From positions 1 through 9,991 of the forward strand of contig DDHB01000105.1 of assembly GCA_002337925.1 (NCBI GenBank): 9,991 nucleotides of DNA, given 5' to 3'. The stretch is from Sporomusaceae bacterium UBA1887. GTDB taxonomy: Bacteria > Bacillota > Negativicutes > Sporomusales > DSM-15969. Numbering within the stretch: position 1 is the stretch's first letter; each line of letters begins with the position of its first letter. The translations under genes and the position numbers were made by a program. Positions 7,049 to 9,991 of this stretch are shown here, piece by piece. The notes beneath the pieces are model-generated. The model was not told where the DNA came from and did no database searches. It was given only the letters and a program-made list of their open reading frames with translations.

Positions 7049-8064
7049 CCTATATCCCTCCGTCGCAGGAAAGCTGCTAGTTCCTGTATTTCCTTCATCA
7101 AAGAAGTATAATTAGCCGGGTTAAGGGATTGTGGACCGTCACACTGCGCCTCTGCCGGATTAGGATGCACTTCTATCATTAGTCCGTCAGCACCGGCCGC
7201 TATTCCGGCCATGGCCATTGGTTTAACCAGTCTCCATTTGCCGGTACCATGGCTGGGATCAACAATGATTGGCAAATGACTAAGATGTTTTATTGCTCCT
7301 ACAGCGCTCAAATCCAGTGTATTGCGGGTATAGTCCTCAAAGGTGCGAATTCCCCGCTCACATAAAATTACATTAAAATTGCCTTCTGCCATAATATATT
7401 CAGCTGCCAATAACCATTCGGTGATCGTTGCCGCAATTCCTCTCTTCAATAAGATGGGCTTCCCTGAGCGCCCCACGGCCCGCAGCAGGTGGAAGTTCTG
7501 CATGTTTCTCGCGCCTATCTGCAAGACATCCGCATAATGAGCAACTAAATCAACACTCTCTACATCCATTACTTCCGTTACGATCTTAAGGCCAGTCAAC
7601 GCTCTTGCCTCAGCAAGATATTCAAGACCGATTTTTTCTAATCCTTGAAACGCATAGGGTGAACTGCGAGGTTTAAAAGCACCCCCACGTAAAAACTGCG
7701 CTCCCGCTGCTTTAACTATTTCTGCAGCCTCGAATAATTGTTCCCGGCTTTCTACTGCACACGGTCCAGCCATAACCGTTATTTCCTTACCGCCAATAGA
7801 CACTCCGTCAACATCTATAACCGTTGGCTCAGGGTGAAACTCCCTGCTTACCAGTTTATAACTGGCGGTAATAGGAACAGCCTGTTCCACTCCGGCAAAA
7901 GCTTCTATTGGCAAAGCTGCGATACTTTTTTTATCACCGATTATACCAATAATTGTCCGGAACTGCCCCTGGGAAAGATGAGTTTTTAAACCTGCCCCGT
8001 GAATTCTCTCTACTACAACTTTAACCTGCTCTACAGTAGCTTCTGATGACATAACAATAACCAT
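7045..8064 (-). CDS. aroF: 3-deoxy-7-phosphoheptulonate (DAHP) synthase, type I-beta with N-terminal regulatory domain
   Basis: This enzyme condenses phosphoenolpyruvate and erythrose-4-phosphate to DAHP, the entry step of the shikimate pathway. Residues 1 to about 70 form the ferredoxin-like domain seen in Thermotoga DAHP synthase, where it binds tyrosine or phenylalanine and inhibits the barrel; the KLVSREFHPE linker follows (70-79). The catalytic barrel shows AGPCAVES (99-106), RGGAFKPR (126-133), QIGARNMQNF (182-191), LLKRG (205-209), ILCERGIRTFE (233-243), DPSHGTG (269-275) and EVHP (298-301). Metal ligands C102, H272, E298 and D309 fall at the same numbers as in the Thermotoga enzyme as I recall it. 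The start has AGGAGG eight bases upstream. It is the first gene behind the T-box leader and overlaps tyrA by 4 nt. Confidence 0.97.
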   Translation of the reverse strand: MVIVMSSEATVEQVKVVVERIHGAGLKTHLSQGQFRTIIGIIGDKKSIAALPIEAFAGVEQAVPITASYKLVSREFHPEPTVIDVDGVSIGGKEITVMAGPCAVESREQLFEAAEIVKAAGAQFLRGGAFKPRSSPYAFQGLEKIGLEYLAEARALTGLKIVTEVMDVESVDLVAHYADVLQIGARNMQNFHLLRAVGRSGKPILLKRGIAATITEWLLAAEYIMAEGNFNVILCERGIRTFEDYTRNTLDLSAVGAIKHLSHLPIIVDPSHGTGKWRLVKPMAMAGIAAGADGLMIEVHPNPAEAQCDGPQSLNPANYTSLMKEIQELAAFLRRRDIG

Positions 8065-8093
8065 ACTACCATCCTCCTCATTATTGGAAAATT

Positions 8094-8127
8094 AAAAAAC
8101 TCGCCCCTAAAATAATAGGGGCGAGTT
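8094..8127 (-). terminator. Regulatory terminator of the T-box leader
   Basis: Arms 8098-8108 and 8117-8127 make a perfect 11-bp stem with an eight-base loop, followed on the minus strand by six U residues (8094-8099). Its 5' arm can instead pair with the T-box sequence just upstream to form the antiterminator, so this hairpin should form when the cognate tRNA is charged and stop transcription before aroF. Confidence 0.93.
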
Positions 8128-8364
8128 AATAACCCGCGGTACCACCCTGCTTGCAAAAGCCGCTTGTTTCAGATGCGGGACATGAATGTCCGATATCTTA
8201 GCCTTTTAACGGTGGCAACCGGCTCAGCCTACCCCGTTTCACCGGTTTCAGCCTGCAACTCAGCGGCGTACTTCACTGCTCATGCCCTCCGGTTCACACC
8301 ACCCACCGGTTCTCTGCGCGGCATTATAACAGCTACTCTTCCGCTTCATTGTATTTACTATATT
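8098..8364 (-). promoter_or_regulatory. T-box riboswitch leader, probably tyrosine-specific
   Basis: The minus strand holds the near-invariant T-box motif GGGTGGTACCGCGGG (8133-8147) just before a terminator. Upstream, Stem I has a lower helix (8341-8345 with 8262-8266), the specifier-loop 5' strand AAGAGUA (8334-8340), an AGAGA element before ACCGG near 8304-8315, and the 3' strand GUGAAGUACG. The codon followed by a purine and then the lower helix is UAC (8268-8270), for tyrosine. The usual ACCGUUAA stretch follows Stem II. The bulge UGGU pairs with ACCA, matching a tRNA with discriminator A; this fits Tyr or Phe and argues against Trp. Uncharged tRNA would stabilise the antiterminator and allow aroF-tyrA-aroA-aroC-aroB transcription. 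T-box identity is firm; the amino acid is less certain, because shifting one base would read GUA. Confidence 0.95.
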
Positions 8365-8370
8365 AGCCTT

Positions 8371-8399
8371 ATCATAGCAACAGTGTTAACTATTGTCAA
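8371..8399 (-). promoter_or_regulatory. Promoter of the T-box aro operon
   Basis: On the minus strand, TTGACA (8394-8399) is separated by exactly 17 nt from TATGAT (8371-8376), five of six bases matching TATAAT. Transcription should begin near 8364, about 18 bases before the Stem I lower helix of the T-box. The strength of this promoter fits control by attenuation rather than by initiation. Confidence 0.9.
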
Positions 8400-8439
8400 T
8401 ACTATAGATACAAAAGTACACAATAAGCCTGTTTAGATA

Positions 8440-8468
8440 CAAAAAAAAGCTAACTCCAATAGTTAGCT
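8440..8468 (-). terminator. Intrinsic terminator after the phosphate permease gene
   Basis: Eight-base arms AGCTAACT (8448-8455) and AGTTAGCT (8461-8468) with a five-base loop are followed on the minus strand by a run of eight T residues (8441-8448). It begins 25 bases past the permease stop and separates that gene from the aro promoter about 40 nt further on. There is no matching T-run for the other strand. Confidence 0.9.
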
Positions 8469-8493
8469 CCAATTTTCTTCTATTGCTCGAAGG

Positions 8494-9492
8494 CTAAGCA
8501 CCCCAGATAAAACTGACCAGGTAATACACTGCTGCACCAGTTAAAGCACTAAGCGGGATTGTTAAAACCCAGGCCATCAGCATACTCTGCGCTACTGACC
8601 AGCGAACCGCTGTTACCCGCTTCGCCGAACCCACCCCCATAATAGACCCTGATACAACATGAGTGGTGCTTACCGGCAAATGAAAATGAGTGGCAGCAAA
8701 AATAACTAAAGCTGAATTCAAATCTGCTGCAAAACCATTGATAGGCTCCATCCGGAAAATCTTTGTTCCCATGGTTTTAATAATCTTCCAGCCACCGACA
8801 GCTGTACCACAGCCCATTGCAGCCGCACAAGATAACTTAACCCACATCGGAACTTCCAGTACATCGATCTGCCCTGCACTCAATAATGCCAGAGTAATAA
8901 TTCCCATCGCCTTTTGCGCATCATTAGAACCATGAGAAAAAGACATTAAACTGGCTGAAATCAGTTGCATTCTCCTAAATCCAGTATTCAGTACATTAGG
9001 AGCATTACGGCCAAATATCCATAACAGCAGAATCATAATCAAATATCCAAAAACAAGGGCAACCAAAGGCGATAAAATCAGCGAAAGTACAATTTTTTGC
9101 AAACCTGCCATTTTGAGAGCATAAATACCCTTACTGGCAATTACCGCGCCCATAACACCACCAATAATCGCATGGGACGAACTACTGGGAATGCCGTACC
9201 ACCATGTCAATAAATTCCAGGCAATAGCTCCGATCAAAGCGGCTACTATGACCTGTTCATTAACCATTGCTGCTGACGTTACAATGTCACCGCCAATAGT
9301 CTTGGCTACGCCAGTACTGTAAAGAGCTCCCAAAAAATTGAGTACAGCTGCCAGATAGACCGCCTGCTGCGGCTCAAGGGCTCGGGTTGAAACGGAAGTG
9401 GCAATCGCGTTTGCCGTATCATGAAAACCATTAATATAATCAAAAGCCAAGGCAAGAAAGACAACTACCCATAACAATGTTAAATCAGGCAT
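8494..9492 (-). CDS. pit: Inorganic phosphate transporter, PiT family
   Basis: PiT permeases bring phosphate, usually as a metal-phosphate complex, across the cytoplasmic membrane with proton or sodium symport. The 332 residues are mostly hydrophobic with about ten likely membrane segments. The duplicated family signature is present in both halves: NGFHDTANAIAT (21-32) and SFSHGSNDAQKAMG (184-197). GIPSSSSHAIIGG (100-112) and LPVSTTHVVSGSIMG (272-286) are the matching half-repeats. The length suits the shorter bacterial form without a large central loop. The ATG lies inside the end of the upstream DUF47 gene (8-nt overlap), and only a weak GAGAG-like site is seen upstream, so translation is probably coupled to that gene. 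Whether phosphate is the only substrate cannot be told from sequence. Confidence 0.95.
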   Translation of the reverse strand: MPDLTLLWVVVFLALAFDYINGFHDTANAIATSVSTRALEPQQAVYLAAVLNFLGALYSTGVAKTIGGDIVTSAAMVNEQVIVAALIGAIAWNLLTWWYGIPSSSSHAIIGGVMGAVIASKGIYALKMAGLQKIVLSLILSPLVALVFGYLIMILLLWIFGRNAPNVLNTGFRRMQLISASLMSFSHGSNDAQKAMGIITLALLSAGQIDVLEVPMWVKLSCAAAMGCGTAVGGWKIIKTMGTKIFRMEPINGFAADLNSALVIFAATHFHLPVSTTHVVSGSIMGVGSAKRVTAVRWSVAQSMLMAWVLTIPLSALTGAAVYYLVSFIWGA

Positions 9493-9991
9493 ATTTTAGC
9501 ACAACTCTCTTTAGAGATTCTGCCAAATCCTCACAAAGGTCAAGTACTTCCTCCATATGAGTGAGAATTTCTTTCCATTTTATAATTTCAACTGGATCTT
9601 TACATTCCCGAAACAGCTTAGCCATTTCACGGCGGTATAATTCGTCTCCCTCGGCTTCCAGAGCTACAATACGATTACAGCGCGCTTCCAGCTTCAAGTG
9701 ATTCTTTTTGATATTACTTAAATACGATACAGCCTTGTCCAATTGTTTGACACACTTAACGACAACAACTGCCAATTCTTTTGTGCCTTCCGTAGCAAGC
9801 CCTGCATTATACATGTGCATTCTTTCAACAATGCCCTTAATGCAATCAACAACATCATCCTGTTTTTCTACCAGAATATGAATATCTTCCCGGTCAAGAG
9901 GTGTAATGAAGGTTTTGTGGAGCTTGTGCATAGTATCATCAACAATTTTGTCAGCCTGTTTTTCCAGTTTATCAATTTCAAAAACTACTGG
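9485..9991 (-). CDS. DUF47 / PhoU-like phosphate transport accessory protein, 5' end missing
   Basis: The reading frame is open to the right edge of the window, so the gene is cut; 168 codons are visible. An ATG at 9931 is internal: the 20 codons before it (starting PVVFEIDKLEKQADKI) continue the family's helical pattern and lead into the hallmark KTFITPLDREDIHIL. Full DUF47 proteins have a little over 200 residues, so roughly 40 are missing. The protein is soluble and almost wholly helical, with heptad-like stretches, like the PhoU fold, and ends in MEEVLDLCEDLAESLKRVVLKYA. DUF47 genes typically sit next to PiT permeases and are thought to modulate them. Here the stop overlaps the permease start within ATGCCTGA. 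The family is clear; the precise role is inferred from context. Confidence 0.93.
   Translation of the reverse strand, partial: PVVFEIDKLEKQADKIVDDTMHKLHKTFITPLDREDIHILVEKQDDVVDCIKGIVERMHMYNAGLATEGTKELAVVVVKCVKQLDKAVSYLSNIKKNHLKLEARCNRIVALEAEGDELYRREMAKLFRECKDPVEIIKWKEILTHMEEVLDLCEDLAESLKRVVLKYA

Noticed and set aside
8267..8271. Valine (GUA) or tryptophan reading of the T-box specifier
   Set aside because: GUA would be followed by C instead of the usual purine and would leave an extra base before the lower helix. Trp would need a UGG codon and normally a discriminator G, which does not fit the UGGU bulge. Tyr fits both codon and gene content.
8164..8436. Plus-strand open frame of 90 codons in the aro leader
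   Set aside because: It lies opposite the T-box RNA and promoter, has no ribosome site, and resembles no protein I know.
9485..9931. Complete 148-residue DUF47 gene starting at 9931
   Set aside because: The frame stays open to the window edge and the upstream 20 codons look like family sequence, so the ATG is internal and the gene is truncated by the window.

Overview
The window reads like chromosomal core metabolism from an anaerobic Firmicute. The evidence is strong Shine-Dalgarno sites, sigma-A type promoters (TTGACA, 17-nt spacer), a T-box leader, a Thermotoga-like type I-beta DAHP synthase and moderate G+C. The gene style suggests a Negativicute such as a Sporomusaceae relative; this is an impression from the proteins, not a placement. 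Every gene I can support lies on the minus strand, so the text below runs from high to low coordinates.

Region 1 (9991-8440) holds a phosphate uptake pair: the 3' part of a DUF47/PhoU-like gene, cut by the window edge, overlaps a PiT-family phosphate permease by 8 nt. A clear intrinsic terminator follows.

Region 2 (8399-2582) is one transcription unit: promoter, T-box leader ending in a terminator hairpin, then aroF-tyrA-aroA-aroC-aroB. The genes overlap by 4 nt or are separated by at most 10 nt. It encodes the first shikimate-pathway step (AroF), the second (AroB), the last two steps to chorismate (AroA, AroC), and the branch to tyrosine (TyrA). The specifier loop reads best as UAC (Tyr), and the T-box bulge UGGU suits a tRNA with discriminator A, so tyrosine shortage probably opens the operon. 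AroF also carries the N-terminal ferredoxin-like domain that senses Tyr/Phe in Thermotoga, which would give a second layer of tyrosine control. aroD, aroE, aroK and pheA are not in the window.

Region 3 (2616-2350) is non-coding: two near-identical terminator-like hairpins bracket about 200 nt rich in nested inverted repeats. It could be a repeat element or a structured RNA and is the least explained part of the window.

Region 4 (2270-189) encodes a soluble GAF-GAF-GGDEF-HD-GYP protein with both cyclic-di-GMP synthesis and degradation motifs intact.

Region 5 (160-1) holds two similar tandem promoters reading into the 5' end of a tRNA gene, probably tRNA-Gly, cut by the left edge.

I found no CRISPR array, transposase, toxin-antitoxin pair, defence system or prophage gene. 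Apart from the 2350-2616 region, the window is well explained by known families.
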